Numbered from the stretch's first letter, positions 24,569 to 32,629 are shown. The stretch is 64,000 nucleotides of DNA from Clostridia bacterium (GCA_017411805.1 JAFQPI010000066.1:1-64000), one strand, 5' to 3'. Notes: a model not told the origin generated them from the sequence alone. Program-made: numbers and translations.

Positions 24569-24886
24569 ATGGGAATAACAAACACCTCGGCACTTACCGA
24601 AACCGCATATTATATTTTACTTTCGCTTCAAAAGCAATCGCACGGTTACGCCATAATGCAAAACATCACCGCAATAACAAACGGCAGAATAAAAATGGGA
24701 GCAGGCACTTTATACGGTGCATTAAGCGCATTAAACGCTAAAAAGCTCATAAAAGAGTGCGAAAGTGATGATCCCGCACGCCGAGAATACATAATCACCA
24801 ACGAAGGTAAAGCGGTTTTGAAAAAAGAAATCGAACGCATTGAAGAGCTGTTGAATAATGCAAAATTATATTTCTCGGAGGAATAA
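24569..24886 (+). CDS. PadR family transcriptional regulator
   Basis: 105 residues, the short PadR type. The winged helix is clear: LTETAYYILLSLQKQSHGYAIM, GAGTLYGALSALNAKKLI and RREYIITNEGKAVLKKEIER. PadR proteins bind DNA as dimers and often repress an adjacent membrane or export operon until a ligand binds. A GGGAG site precedes the ATG. The gene is the first of three with near-contiguous spacing, and the upstream palindrome is its likely operator. Confidence 0.93.
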   Translation: MGITNTSALTETAYYILLSLQKQSHGYAIMQNITAITNGRIKMGAGTLYGALSALNAKKLIKECESDDPARREYIITNEGKAVLKKEIERIEELLNNAKLYFSEE

Positions 24887-24887
24887 T

Positions 24888-25514
24888 ATGAAAAAGCTTA
24901 CACGAATCAGATGCTTTGTCGACAAGAAAAAAGAAGAAGAATATCTGAACGAGATGAATAAAAAAGGGTGGAAACTCGAATATTTACAGTTTGGATGTAT
25001 ATTCAACTTTACCGAAAGCGAACCGAATGAATATTTCACCTCTATCTATGCAACCGACAAACCCAAAGTCCTGCAAATGACATCAGCGGCAGTATTAAGC
25101 GGATATGATAATATTCCTCATACATACGACGGCAGAAGCAATTTTCTGTATCTTACCGGCAAAAAAGGAAAAGTTGATAAGAATTTTATAAGTGATAACG
25201 AGAACCGCAGAAGCCATTTCAAGCATTTGTCCATTTTTTACAAAAAATGCGCACTTGCTGCCCTTCTAACCGCAATCATAGCAATAATATGTATGATACT
25301 CTGCACACCAACAATATACAAAGCCATATACTGCATCAACAATAATATCCTCGTCGAGCATCACAGCTTGTTTATTTCTTTATTTGTAGTAGGCGGAATT
25401 ATAACAATTGCGATTCTCGTATTGATCACATACTGTGTGCTGTATTCTCGCCTATACTTCAATTGTAAAAAGCAATGTGATACTCTTAATTCGGATATGA
25501 AGCTCTATGAATAA
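24888..25514 (+). CDS. DUF2812 membrane protein
   Basis: 208 residues. The cytoplasmic N-terminus has the DUF2812 pattern: VDKKKEEEYLNEMNKKGWKLE, then CIFNFTESEPNEYF. Two membrane helices follow (about residues 118-140 and 160-185). Such proteins are regularly encoded behind PadR regulators in Clostridia; their function is unknown. GGAGG precedes the ATG one nucleotide after the PadR stop codon, so translation is tightly coupled. Confidence 0.85.
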   Translation: MKKLTRIRCFVDKKKEEEYLNEMNKKGWKLEYLQFGCIFNFTESEPNEYFTSIYATDKPKVLQMTSAAVLSGYDNIPHTYDGRSNFLYLTGKKGKVDKNFISDNENRRSHFKHLSIFYKKCALAALLTAIIAIICMILCTPTIYKAIYCINNNILVEHHSLFISLFVVGGIITIAILVLITYCVLYSRLYFNCKKQCDTLNSDMKLYE

Positions 25515-26688
25515 TCGCTATATAAAAAAGGTTTACGGTATTGTGGCTTACGTTGAGGCTCCGCTTATTATAATTTGCGCATCGCAGTTTTTATACATCA
25601 TAGCAGATTTTTCAAATAAAGCCTTGAGTTCCTACCGAGATGTCGATTATTCCGTAATCAACTCTTGGATATGTCTTGTTACAGTTTGTCTGATTTCGCA
25701 TTCGATATTGCATGTTATAACCAAGCATAACAACGATCTGCGTGAAAAATATCGGTCACGCGGAAGCAAGCTTGATCTGAAAGAGCGATTGACCTTTGCT
25801 TTTCGTGAATCCGGAATGATCCTCAAATCGCTCATAGCCGGTTTAATTTATATCATTATGCCAATAAGATGGACAAATCCGGCATTGGCGGTGATATTCA
25901 ATACAGACGTTTTTTCGGTCAACAAATTCATCGCTCTATCGGTATTTCTTCCGACACTGTTTATAATTGCGCTTCTGTCACATCTATCGGCTTACGGGTA
26001 TTGGTGGCGATGCAGTAACCAAATGTTTTACGGCAAAAAGGTTATCATCAAGAATGCGCTGACAATCGCTCTTACCTATACGTTCGGAGAATTTTTTATC
26101 ATTAACGCTCTCGCCTTCTTCGACTCAAACAAGCATATCATAAAACAATTATTAACTTATAAAACGCTTATTGCATTGCTGATTCCGATCATTTTGATAA
26201 CAGCTTATATATATCTTCGCGCTCTCTTCAAACGAAATAAATGCATCAAGCAATTAAGAAAGATTTGCTGTGAGAAAGGCTACGCTCTGACCGATATTCA
26301 ATACCCTTATCGTTCCGTTTTCAAAGTCTGCGAGGGAGAAAGTTTCAAAGTCGGCATTGGAAATAAAACGTACTCATGCAAATTTATCGGAACACTCGAC
26401 TCATTGACTCCGCTTGCGTTGTATCCAAACGGAACAATGGTTTTCTTGGATAAAAATCCGTTTAAAGTCACAACGATATATAAGTTTGCTTACAAATCGG
26501 ACTGTCCGCAAATACTGGTACTCAATCCTACTCCGCGACATATTTATGCGCATCAAGAGGGAAACCGGCTTGCTAAAGTTGACAACGGCGACCGTGTAGG
26601 CAACTACAAACTTTTTACCGCGACCGCATTTCTACGTGCACTTGAACTTGATGTGTTAGACAGAAACATCAATACAAGTCATAGATAA
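25507..26688 (+). CDS. Polytopic membrane protein of unknown function
   Basis: 393 residues, overlapping the DUF2812 gene by 8 nt. About six hydrophobic helices occupy residues 10-240 (for example APLIIICASQFLYIIADF, VFLPTLFIIALLSHLSAYGY, LIALLIPIILITAYIYLRAL). The C-terminal 150 residues are soluble and contain several cysteines and HIYAHQEGNRLAK. I do not recognise the family. Operon position suggests it is controlled by PadR together with the DUF2812 protein. Base composition is more AT-rich than neighbouring genes. Confidence 0.75.
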   Translation: MNNRYIKKVYGIVAYVEAPLIIICASQFLYIIADFSNKALSSYRDVDYSVINSWICLVTVCLISHSILHVITKHNNDLREKYRSRGSKLDLKERLTFAFRESGMILKSLIAGLIYIIMPIRWTNPALAVIFNTDVFSVNKFIALSVFLPTLFIIALLSHLSAYGYWWRCSNQMFYGKKVIIKNALTIALTYTFGEFFIINALAFFDSNKHIIKQLLTYKTLIALLIPIILITAYIYLRALFKRNKCIKQLRKICCEKGYALTDIQYPYRSVFKVCEGESFKVGIGNKTYSCKFIGTLDSLTPLALYPNGTMVFLDKNPFKVTTIYKFAYKSDCPQILVLNPTPRHIYAHQEGNRLAKVDNGDRVGNYKLFTATAFLRALELDVLDRNINTSHR

Positions 26689-26711
26689 ATAAGGTGACTA
26701 AGACATAAATT

Positions 26712-26972
26712 CCCTTCCCGGTTTACGGGAAGGGGACGGGGGATGGGTCCCGATTTGCAGATACAGAATTATAGGATATCGGCAAAATCTCTGTCCGAAA
26801 ACAATATTTGAGCTGAAACGAGGTTCCCCGCCCCGTGCGGATCTGTCGGTTTTCCAAAGGAAAACGGCGGTGTTCAGCCGCCGAGACAGATCCGGCTTTT
26901 GCCGTAGGCAAATATGTTCACGGGGCGGGGGCAGGGGTGGGGTCCATATAAAATGGCGCGAAATTTTCGCAC
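26712..26972 (+). repeat. GTTTA-hairpin repeat element, copy with nested insertion
   Basis: Begins with the hairpin CCCTTCCCG-GTTTA-CGGGAAGGG (26712-26734), then GGGGGATGGGTCC and GATTTGCAGATACAGAATTA. It ends with GGGGTGGGGTCC and GGCGCGAAATTT. Start and end match the element at 59396. In between, a CCCCGCCCCGTG/CACGGGGCGGGG stem (about 26824-26930) encloses a second stem CGGATCTGTC/GACAGATCCG, which encloses GTTTTCC/GGAAAAC and GGCGG/CCGCC hairpins. No coding sequence is visible. Confidence 0.75.
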
Positions 26973-27011
26973 TCAAACGGAATCAAAAGCAAAAATATAA
27001 TAAAAATCAAA

Positions 27012-27036
27012 AGAATCCGCCTCGGCGGATTTTTTC
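27012..27036 (+). terminator. Terminator-like hairpin
   Basis: AATCCGCC/GGCGGATT followed by T6; it could end transcripts leaking from the PadR operon. Confidence 0.7.
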
Positions 27037-27041
27037 CTTTA

Positions 27042-27137
27042 CGTTCCGCAAAGCGGAACATATCGCGTCGGTGCAAGCCGACATATCGTGTGTAAGCATA
27101 TCGCGCCGAAGGCATATCGTGCGCGCCAAAGGCGCGC
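27042..27137. repeat. Array of short hairpins joined by ATATCG linkers
   Basis: Successive small palindromes, GTTCCGCaaaGCGGAAC, GTCGGtgcaagCCGAC, a GTG/CAT unit, GCCgaaGGC and GCGCGCCaaaGGCGCGC, are separated by ATATCGC or ATATCGT. Each stem differs but the linkers are constant. It runs directly into the four-hairpin element. Confidence 0.8.
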
Positions 27138-27141
27138 AAAA

Positions 27142-27305
27142 TGAAGGAGCAAAAATCTCCCCGTAAAGGGAGATTTTACTCCTTCCAAACCGCCTGCGGG
27201 ACGCAGGCGGTTCGAAGCGCATGTTCGGGGCTTTGCCCCGTACCCCACTAAAGAAACTTTTTGAAAAAAGTTTCTTTAGAATCTTCAAAAACTTCTCAAC
27301 TTTTT
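27142..27305 (+). repeat. Four-hairpin repeat element, copy 1
   Basis: TGAAGGAGC...ACTCCTTCC encloses the stem ATCTCCC/GGGAGAT. Then come AACCGCCTGC/GCAGGCGGTT, the constant TTCGAAGCG, CGGGGC/GCCCCG, and the A/T hairpin AAAGAAACTTTTTgaaAAAAGTTTCTTT followed by a CAAAAACTT tail. Three other copies share the layout with different stem sequences. It abuts the stop codon of the ZIP gene. A minus-strand ORF through it is not considered real. Confidence 0.85.
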
Positions 27306-28107
27306 AACCTAACATTACGTCGAGCAGCATCATCGTAGCAAAACCGAGGACGATGCCCATCGTTGCGAAATACGGTTGCGTTTCTTGATTTTTCTGACAT
27401 TCGGGGATCAACTCGTGCACTGCGACCAATATCATCGCGCCTGCGGCGAATGCGAGGGCGTATGGCAGGATCGTTTCCACGTAGACCACCAAAAGTGCGC
27501 CGAAGACGCCCGCGATCGGTTCTACCATTCCCGATGCCTGACCGTAAAGGAAGCTCTTCTTCGCCGAGAATCCTTCCCTTCTCAGCGGCAGAGAAACCGC
27601 CGCGCCCTCGGGGAAATTCTGTAATCCGATGCCGATGGCTATGGTGATCGCGCCCATAAGGCTTTCGGTGCTCCACATTCCGTTTTTGAGGACTCCGAAT
27701 GCCACCCCGACCGCAAGTCCTTCGGGTATATTATGAAGCGTGATCGACAAGATCAGCATCATTATTCTTCGGAACCGTTTGTTCGGTGCTTCATCTATAT
27801 CGTCCACTCCTCGCCGCGTCAGCGAAACAACCTTATCGCTCGCCCACATAAAAAATGCGCCGAACAAAAATCCGACCGTTACGACAAAATACGCGGGAAT
27901 CGCCAAGCTTTCCTCCGCGCGTTCTATTGCGGGCTGCAAAAGCGACCAGAAGCTTGCGGCTATCATAACGCCGGATGCAAATCCGAGCATCAAATTCATA
28001 ACCTTTGGATTCGGGGATCTGAAAAGCACTACAGTAGCAGCACCGAGAGCCGTCACAAACCACGTCCCGAGCGTTGCAAGCAGTGCCATTAATACTACGT
28101 AATCCAT
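27304..28107 (-). CDS. ZIP family divalent metal transporter
   Basis: 267 residues, eight predicted helices, typical of the bacterial ZupT/GufA branch. The metal-binding helices carry ITLHNIPEGLAVGVAFG and GIGLQNFPEGAAVSLPL, the two family signatures. A charged cytoplasmic loop (DKVVSLTRRGVDDIDEAPNKRFRR) lies between helices 3 and 4. It would import zinc, iron or manganese; specificity is not clear from sequence. GGAGG precedes the ATG at 28107. Its flanks on both sides are filled with repeat elements. Confidence 0.92.
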   Translation of the reverse strand: MDYVVLMALLATLGTWFVTALGAATVVLFRSPNPKVMNLMLGFASGVMIAASFWSLLQPAIERAEESLAIPAYFVVTVGFLFGAFFMWASDKVVSLTRRGVDDIDEAPNKRFRRIMMLILSITLHNIPEGLAVGVAFGVLKNGMWSTESLMGAITIAIGIGLQNFPEGAAVSLPLRREGFSAKKSFLYGQASGMVEPIAGVFGALLVVYVETILPYALAFAAGAMILVAVHELIPECQKNQETQPYFATMGIVLGFATMMLLDVMLG

Positions 28108-28175
28108 TTTACACCTCCTATATACAGTATATTTTTTGTCGATATGGGGTGTGTATGGTTTTAAGAATAAAAGGG

Positions 28176-28347
28176 TGAAGGAGCAAAAATCGCCCCGTAA
28201 AGGGAGATTTTACTCCTTCCAAACCGCCTGCGGGACGCAGTCGGTTCGAAGCGCATAGGGGAAGTTTCGCCCTCTGCGGAGGTCGGCTTAAGGCTCCGCC
28301 TTAAGAATCTGCCACCTTTTGAAAAAGGTGGACGAAAACTTTCCCGC
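28176..28347 (+). repeat. Four-hairpin repeat element, copy 2
   Basis: Starts TGAAGGAGC with stem ATCGCCC/GGGAGAT, then AACCGCCTGC and GCAGTCGGTT, TTCGAAGCG, a TTAAGGCtccGCCTTAA hairpin, CCACCTTTTTgaaAAAGGTGG and the AAAACTTTC tail. It lies upstream of the ZIP gene and downstream of the transketolase operon. No gene is seen in 28108-28447. Confidence 0.85.
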
Positions 28348-28412
28348 TAATTAATAAACAAAATTATCAGCCCGCATCTTTCTGTCCACTGTCCACTAAC
28401 CACTGTCCACTT

Positions 28413-28444
28413 AAAAACGGCAAGCCCGAAAGCTTGCCGTTTTT
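28413..28444. terminator. Terminator of the transketolase operon
   Basis: A 13-bp stem AAAAACGGCAAGC/GCTTGCCGTTTTT with a 6-nt loop lies just past the stop codon on the minus strand. Confidence 0.9.
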
Positions 28445-28447
28445 AGA

Positions 28448-29389
28448 TTATTTCTTCGCTGCGATAGCGGCTTTCGCCTTTGCAACGATATTCTCTGTGG
28501 TGAGACCGTAAGCCTCGAGAAGCGCGGGAACCTTGCCCGACTTTCCGAACTTGTCCTCAACGCCTACGCGGAGAACGGGAACGGGGCAATTCTCGCAAAC
28601 GACCTCTGCAACAGCCGCGCCGAGTCCGCCCATAATATTGTGCTCCTCTGCGGTGACGATGCATCCCGTGGTCTTTGCAGCCTCGATGATGTCTTCCTTA
28701 TCAATAGGCTTGATGGTGTGTACGTTTGTAACTCTTGCGGAAATGCCTTCCTCTGCGAGCTTCTCTGCAGCCTCGATAGCCATGTAAAGCATAGTACCCG
28801 TTGCCATAATGGTAACGTCTGTACCCTCGCGGACGGTAAGGTTCTTGCCGAACTCGAACTTGTAATCAGCCTCGTCGAATACTACCGGAACAGCAAGTCT
28901 GCCGAAACGGATGTAAACGGGACCAACGTAGTTAAGTGCCCACTCGACAGCCGCGCGAGCCTCTACGTCATCAGCGGGGTTGAGAACTACCATTCCGGGA
29001 ATGGTTCTCATAACGCCGAGGTCCTCGAGACACTGGTGGGTCGCGCCGTCCTCACCAACGGTGATACCTGCGTGAGTTGCGCCGATCTTTACGTTGAGGT
29101 GGGGGTATGCGATCGAGTTACGAACCTGCTCGAATGCACGTCCTGCCGCGAACATTGCGAAGGTGGATGCGAAAACGGGCTTACCGGTGGTCGCGATACC
29201 TGCCGCAACCGTCATCATATTACCCTCTGCGATACCGCAGTCGAAAAATCTTTCGGGGAACTTCTTCTTGAAAATACCGGTCTTTGTAGCAGCCGCAAGG
29301 TCAGCGTCGAGAACGACAAAATCGTACTTCTCGCCGAGAGCCGCAAGCGCATTACCGTAGGATTCTCTTGTTGCTATTTTCTGTGCCAT
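28448..29389 (-). CDS. Transketolase, C-terminal subunit (split type)
   Basis: 313 residues covering the pyrimidine-binding and C-terminal domains. Seen: RFFDCGIAEGNMMTVAAGIA (the conserved Glu of thiamine diphosphate activation), STFAMFAAGRAFEQVRN, GATHAGITVGEDGATHQ and IRFGRLAVPVVF. With the N-terminal subunit it transfers two-carbon units in the pentose phosphate pathway. Its start follows AGGAGG, about 20 nt after the partner gene ends. The split arrangement is common in Clostridia and archaea. Confidence 0.93.
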   Translation of the reverse strand: MAQKIATRESYGNALAALGEKYDFVVLDADLAAATKTGIFKKKFPERFFDCGIAEGNMMTVAAGIATTGKPVFASTFAMFAAGRAFEQVRNSIAYPHLNVKIGATHAGITVGEDGATHQCLEDLGVMRTIPGMVVLNPADDVEARAAVEWALNYVGPVYIRFGRLAVPVVFDEADYKFEFGKNLTVREGTDVTIMATGTMLYMAIEAAEKLAEEGISARVTNVHTIKPIDKEDIIEAAKTTGCIVTAEEHNIMGGLGAAVAEVVCENCPVPVLRVGVEDKFGKSGKVPALLEAYGLTTENIVAKAKAAIAAKK

Positions 29390-29408
29390 AGTTACTTCTA
29401 CCTCCTAA

Positions 29409-30236
29409 TCAAAGACTTGCCTTGATCTCGGCTACTGCCTGCTCGTACTGCTCGTCGTTGGGAGCGGCACCGTGCCAGCCTGCCTGATCTTCCATAAAGG
29501 AAACACCCTTGCCCTTTACCGAATTTGCGATGATTACCGAGGGCTTGCCCTTGCAAGCGCGTGCAGCGGCGAAAGCAGCCTCGATCGACTCGAAATCGTG
29601 AGCATTTGCAAGAATTACGTTGAAGCCGAAGCCTTCAAACTTCTTGTCGTGGGGAGTGGGGTTCATAACCTCGGTGATCTTACCGTCGATCTGGAGACCG
29701 TTGAGGTCGAGAATGAAGCAGAGATTGTCAAGCTTATAGTGAGCCGCGAACATAGCAGCCTCCCAAACCTGACCTTCCTGGGATTCACCGTCGCCGAGGA
29801 TAGCGTAGGTGCGGTAATCCTTGCCGTCGATCTTAGCCGCGAGAGCCATTCCGCAAGCCGCGGAAACACCGAGACCGAGAGATCCGGTGGTCATATCAAC
29901 GCCGGGAGTACCCTTCATATCGGGGTGACCCTGAAGGAAGGAACCAACCTGGCGGAGATTCTTGAGCTCGTCCTTGGAGAAGAAGCCCTTCTCTGCGAGA
30001 GCGGCGTAAAGAGCGGGAGCTGTGTGACCCTTCGAGAGAACGAGTCTGTCGCGGTCGGGATTTTTGGGATCAGCGGGGTTGACGTTCATCTCCGAGAAAT
30101 AGAGATAGGTCATGATGTCAGCGATCGAGAGCGATCCTCCGGGATGGCCCGATGCTGCTGCGTGTACGCCCTCAAGAACGCCGAGACGGATCTGTACGGC
30201 TTTTTCTTTGAGCATCTGAAGCTTTGCGTTATCCAT
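29409..30236 (-). CDS. Transketolase, N-terminal subunit (split type)
   Basis: 275 residues with the thiamine-diphosphate binding domain: AAASGHPGGSLSIADI, LVLSKGHTAPALYAAL, GSLGLGVSAACGMAL and the metal-binding ILGDGESQEGQVWEA followed by LDLNGLQ. Late motif GWHGAAPND. It is the first gene of a two-gene operon; GGAGG precedes the ATG and a strong promoter lies upstream. Functions as a heterotetramer with the following gene product. Confidence 0.93.
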   Translation of the reverse strand: MDNAKLQMLKEKAVQIRLGVLEGVHAAASGHPGGSLSIADIMTYLYFSEMNVNPADPKNPDRDRLVLSKGHTAPALYAALAEKGFFSKDELKNLRQVGSFLQGHPDMKGTPGVDMTTGSLGLGVSAACGMALAAKIDGKDYRTYAILGDGESQEGQVWEAAMFAAHYKLDNLCFILDLNGLQIDGKITEVMNPTPHDKKFEGFGFNVILANAHDFESIEAAFAAARACKGKPSVIIANSVKGKGVSFMEDQAGWHGAAPNDEQYEQAVAEIKASL

Positions 30237-30272
30237 TTTTTCCTCCGTAAGAGTAAATTTTTATACAATTAT

Positions 30273-30301
30273 ATTATATAATAAAAATTCGGTTTTGTCA
30301 A
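30273..30301 (-). promoter_or_regulatory. Promoter of the transketolase operon
   Basis: Minus strand TTGACA (30296-30301), 17 nt, TATAAT (30273-30278). Confidence 0.88.
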
Positions 30302-30358
30302 TGGTAGTTTTTATTTTTGTAGGGTTGAACAAATCTTCACAGCATTTTCGTTTCAATC

Positions 30359-30387
30359 TTGACTTTTCCTCCGAGTCGTGCTATACT
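30359..30387 (+). promoter_or_regulatory. Promoter of the class IV aminotransferase gene
   Basis: TTGACT (30359-30364), 17 nt, TATACT (30382-30387). Confidence 0.82.
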
Positions 30388-30430
30388 TTATTATAGAAAA
30401 ATATCTTTTTACATAAATTTCGGAGGCATT

Positions 30431-31276
30431 ATGAAGGACTTAGCTTATTACAACGGCAAGATCTCGCCGATTGATGATATGAGAATACCCATGAACGACC
30501 GCGTTTGCTATTTTGGCGACGGAGTTTACGACGCGACCTACTCGCGCAACCACATAGTCTGGCAGCTCGAAGAGCACGTAGCACGCCTTTACAGAAGTGC
30601 TGACAGGCTCGGCATCGGCATCCCACACACACCCGAGGAGCTCTGCGCACTCATCAGCCGACTCGTAACTCAGGTCGATGACGGCGAGCAGTTCGTTTAC
30701 TTTCAGGTCACTCGCGGTACCGCGCCGAGAAATCACGTCTACGGCGAGATGAGCCGCGGAAACGTATGGGTCATACTCCGCCCAACGAAGGTCAAAGACG
30801 TCTATTCAAGGATCAAGCTCATCACCGAGCCCGACACGCGTTTTCTGCACTGCGATATAAAGACTCTCAATCTTCTCCCATCTGTCATGGCTTCGCAAAA
30901 GGCTTCTCTCGCGGGCTGTGACGAGACAGTCTTCCACCGCGACGGACGAGTCACCGAATGTGCGCACTCGAACGTACATATTATTAAGGATGGAATTTTC
31001 CGCACCGCGCCGACAGATAATCTCATCCTCCCCGGCATCGCGCGCGAAAATCTCATCCGTTATTGCGGCATTCTCGGAATTCCCGTATCCGAGGAAGCCT
31101 TCACTCTTGACGAGATGATGGACGCCGACGAGGTCATCATCTCCTCCGTCGGATCCTTCTGCCTCGCCGCAGATGAGATCGACGGCAAACCCGTCGGCGG
31201 TAAAGCACCCGCTCTTCTCCGTTCTCTTCAGGATATGGCACTCGGGGAATTTACCGATATGACGAACGTCAATTAA
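30431..31276 (+). CDS. Class IV PLP aminotransferase, D-alanine aminotransferase-like
   Basis: 281 residues. Fold-type IV motifs: MNDRVCYFGDGVYDATY at the N-terminus, LEEHVARLYRSA, FLHCDIKTLNLLPSVMA (PLP-lysine in the IKT), VTECAHSNVHIIKDG and LPGIARENLI. The Y-F-G-D-G-V-Y-D segment and RGTAPRNHVY fit the D-amino acid branch, which makes D-alanine or D-glutamate for cell wall synthesis. A branched-chain or aminodeoxychorismate role is less likely. The ATG at 30431 has GGAGG; the longer frame has no ribosome site and would start inside the promoter. Confidence 0.88.
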   Translation: MKDLAYYNGKISPIDDMRIPMNDRVCYFGDGVYDATYSRNHIVWQLEEHVARLYRSADRLGIGIPHTPEELCALISRLVTQVDDGEQFVYFQVTRGTAPRNHVYGEMSRGNVWVILRPTKVKDVYSRIKLITEPDTRFLHCDIKTLNLLPSVMASQKASLAGCDETVFHRDGRVTECAHSNVHIIKDGIFRTAPTDNLILPGIARENLIRYCGILGIPVSEEAFTLDEMMDADEVIISSVGSFCLAADEIDGKPVGGKAPALLRSLQDMALGEFTDMTNVN

Positions 31277-31282
31277 ATATTT

Positions 31283-31313
31283 CAGCCGGCTCAGAACGAG
31301 CCGGCTGTTTTTT
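31283..31313 (+). terminator. Terminator of the class IV aminotransferase gene
   Basis: CAGCCGGCTC/GAGCCGGCTG 10-bp stem followed by T6. Confidence 0.9.
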
Positions 31314-32419
31314 CATTTTTTATTAAGCTTGGATGCGTCCACCCAGATCGCGGGACGGATGCCCGATACTGTTCTCGCACTTGTGCTGCCAAGCGCGCCG
31401 GTGATCACCCAATTCTTATTATTTTTGAATGATCGTGAAATATACGAATAATATCGCTCGATCTTACCGTCCTTAGAAGACTCGCACCAGCTGTCTACGT
31501 CAACCAAGCCTTTTTCGTTGGCATATATCGTCCCGATGCCAAAAGTATCAATACCGATAAGAAGCCGCGCTTCCTCGATGGAAGGCAGGCTTACTCTGTC
31601 CGTCGTACCAAGGCTCTCGTCGATGAAATCACAGATCATATCCTTTTCCGCTTCGCTGAAGACCTCGTTATAAAATTCACCGTTAAGCCATTTTCTCAGT
31701 TCACAATCCGCCCAATTAACGTATCCGGGCTTGCCGTCGGGGCGTCCGAGGCATCCCACGTCAAGCGTATATTTTGAAATAAGAAGGTATTTTCCGTCCT
31801 TTTTATCAATCGGGATCCACTCTATCGGCTCTTTTTCACCGTCGGGATTGATATTTTGCTCGTATTCGCCGATGAAGTAAGTCGTTCCCGGCTTGAATTT
31901 GCTCCAGGCGGCATGGAAACCAACGGTTCCATCCTCCACAAGATTATTCCAAATAATTTTTTCGGGAACGACGTAAGTACCGCACGTCCAACCGACAAAA
32001 TAATAACCCTTGCGCTCTGCCTTCGGCATAACGAGCTCCGAGCCGTACGGCACCATCAAACTCTCAACCTCGCATTCACCGCCGTCGGGATAAAAATTCA
32101 CCTCAGTCTCAAACGGCACCCAATGCGCGGTCAGCTCAATATTTCTCGTCACACGCTCGGACTCAAAATCAAATTCGATCTCGTTTCCCTGCTTATCGGT
32201 ATAATACCAACCGTCGAAAACGTATCCGTATCTTCCGATATCAAGAGGATCCTTGACTCTGCCCTTCTTTACCGTATGAGTCTCGTATCTGTCGTCGAAA
32301 CCGTAATAATAAATTATCGTAAAATCCTCGCGCGTCCAACCGATAGATGCAATCGCTCCAAACATGATCATCATGATAAGCACGCCTGCGAGAAGTCTTT
32401 TTCTTTCCTTTTTTTCCAT
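31313..32419 (-). CDS. Membrane-anchored surface protein with InlB B-repeat-like region and DUF6273 domain
   Basis: 368 residues. A basic N-terminus and one membrane helix (about residues 9-28) anchor it outside. Two B-repeat-like modules follow, ending in FDGWYYTDKQGNEIEF and FVGWTCGTYVV. The C-terminal half is a DUF6273 domain: GEYEQNINPDGEKEPIEWIP, YLLISKYTLDVGCLG, CELRKWLNGEFYNEVFS and the ending SGIRPAIWVD. DUF6273 is frequent in Clostridia extracellular proteins and its role is unknown. AAAGGAGG precedes the ATG. Probably surface display or binding. Confidence 0.85.
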   Translation of the reverse strand: MEKKERKRLLAGVLIMMIMFGAIASIGWTREDFTIIYYYGFDDRYETHTVKKGRVKDPLDIGRYGYVFDGWYYTDKQGNEIEFDFESERVTRNIELTAHWVPFETEVNFYPDGGECEVESLMVPYGSELVMPKAERKGYYFVGWTCGTYVVPEKIIWNNLVEDGTVGFHAAWSKFKPGTTYFIGEYEQNINPDGEKEPIEWIPIDKKDGKYLLISKYTLDVGCLGRPDGKPGYVNWADCELRKWLNGEFYNEVFSEAEKDMICDFIDESLGTTDRVSLPSIEEARLLIGIDTFGIGTIYANEKGLVDVDSWCESSKDGKIERYYSYISRSFKNNKNWVITGALGSTSARTVSGIRPAIWVDASKLNKK

Positions 32420-32541
32420 GGAAGATACCTCCTTTGTTTATTCATCCATATAACGAAAAGGCTCTTCTGTTTTTTCACATCAGCGAGATAGTTAACTTTT
32501 TGTTTACATTTTAACGAAAAGTAAATAATATAAAAAAAGCC

Positions 32542-32588
32542 TTGACTCTCGGCACAATGTGTGCTACAATATTAGCACAGCATGTGCC
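32542..32588 (+). promoter_or_regulatory. Promoter with TetR-type operator
   Basis: TTGACT (32542-32547), 17 nt, TACAAT (32565-32570). A 16-bp arm GGCACAATGTGTGCTA (32551-32566) is repeated in inverted form at 32573-32588 with two differences, enclosing the -10 box. This is a likely autorepression site for the TetR protein encoded next. Confidence 0.82.
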
Positions 32589-32610
32589 GAGGCGTTTTTC
32601 CTCGGTTTTT
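32587..32610 (+). terminator. Possible attenuator in the tetR leader
   Basis: CCGAGG/CCTCGG with a 7-nt loop, followed by T5, lies between the promoter and the start codon. It overlaps the end of the operator. The stem is short, so termination may be weak. Confidence 0.5.
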
Positions 32611-32629
32611 CAACGAAAGAGGTGATCCT

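Noticed and set aside
27042-27137. Possible CRISPR array
   Set aside because: The repeated part is only 6-8 nt and the intervening units are palindromes of varied length. No cas genes are in the window.
27007-27288. Short minus-strand frame starting MKILKKLFSKSF that also appears at 57533
   Set aside because: It lies inside the four-hairpin repeat and its similarity between copies follows the repeat. Stem changes keep base pairing rather than amino acids, so it is a by-product of the element.
28448-30236. Transketolase broken into two pieces
   Set aside because: The two genes end and begin cleanly at a domain boundary with a ribosome site between. Split transketolases are normal in Clostridia.
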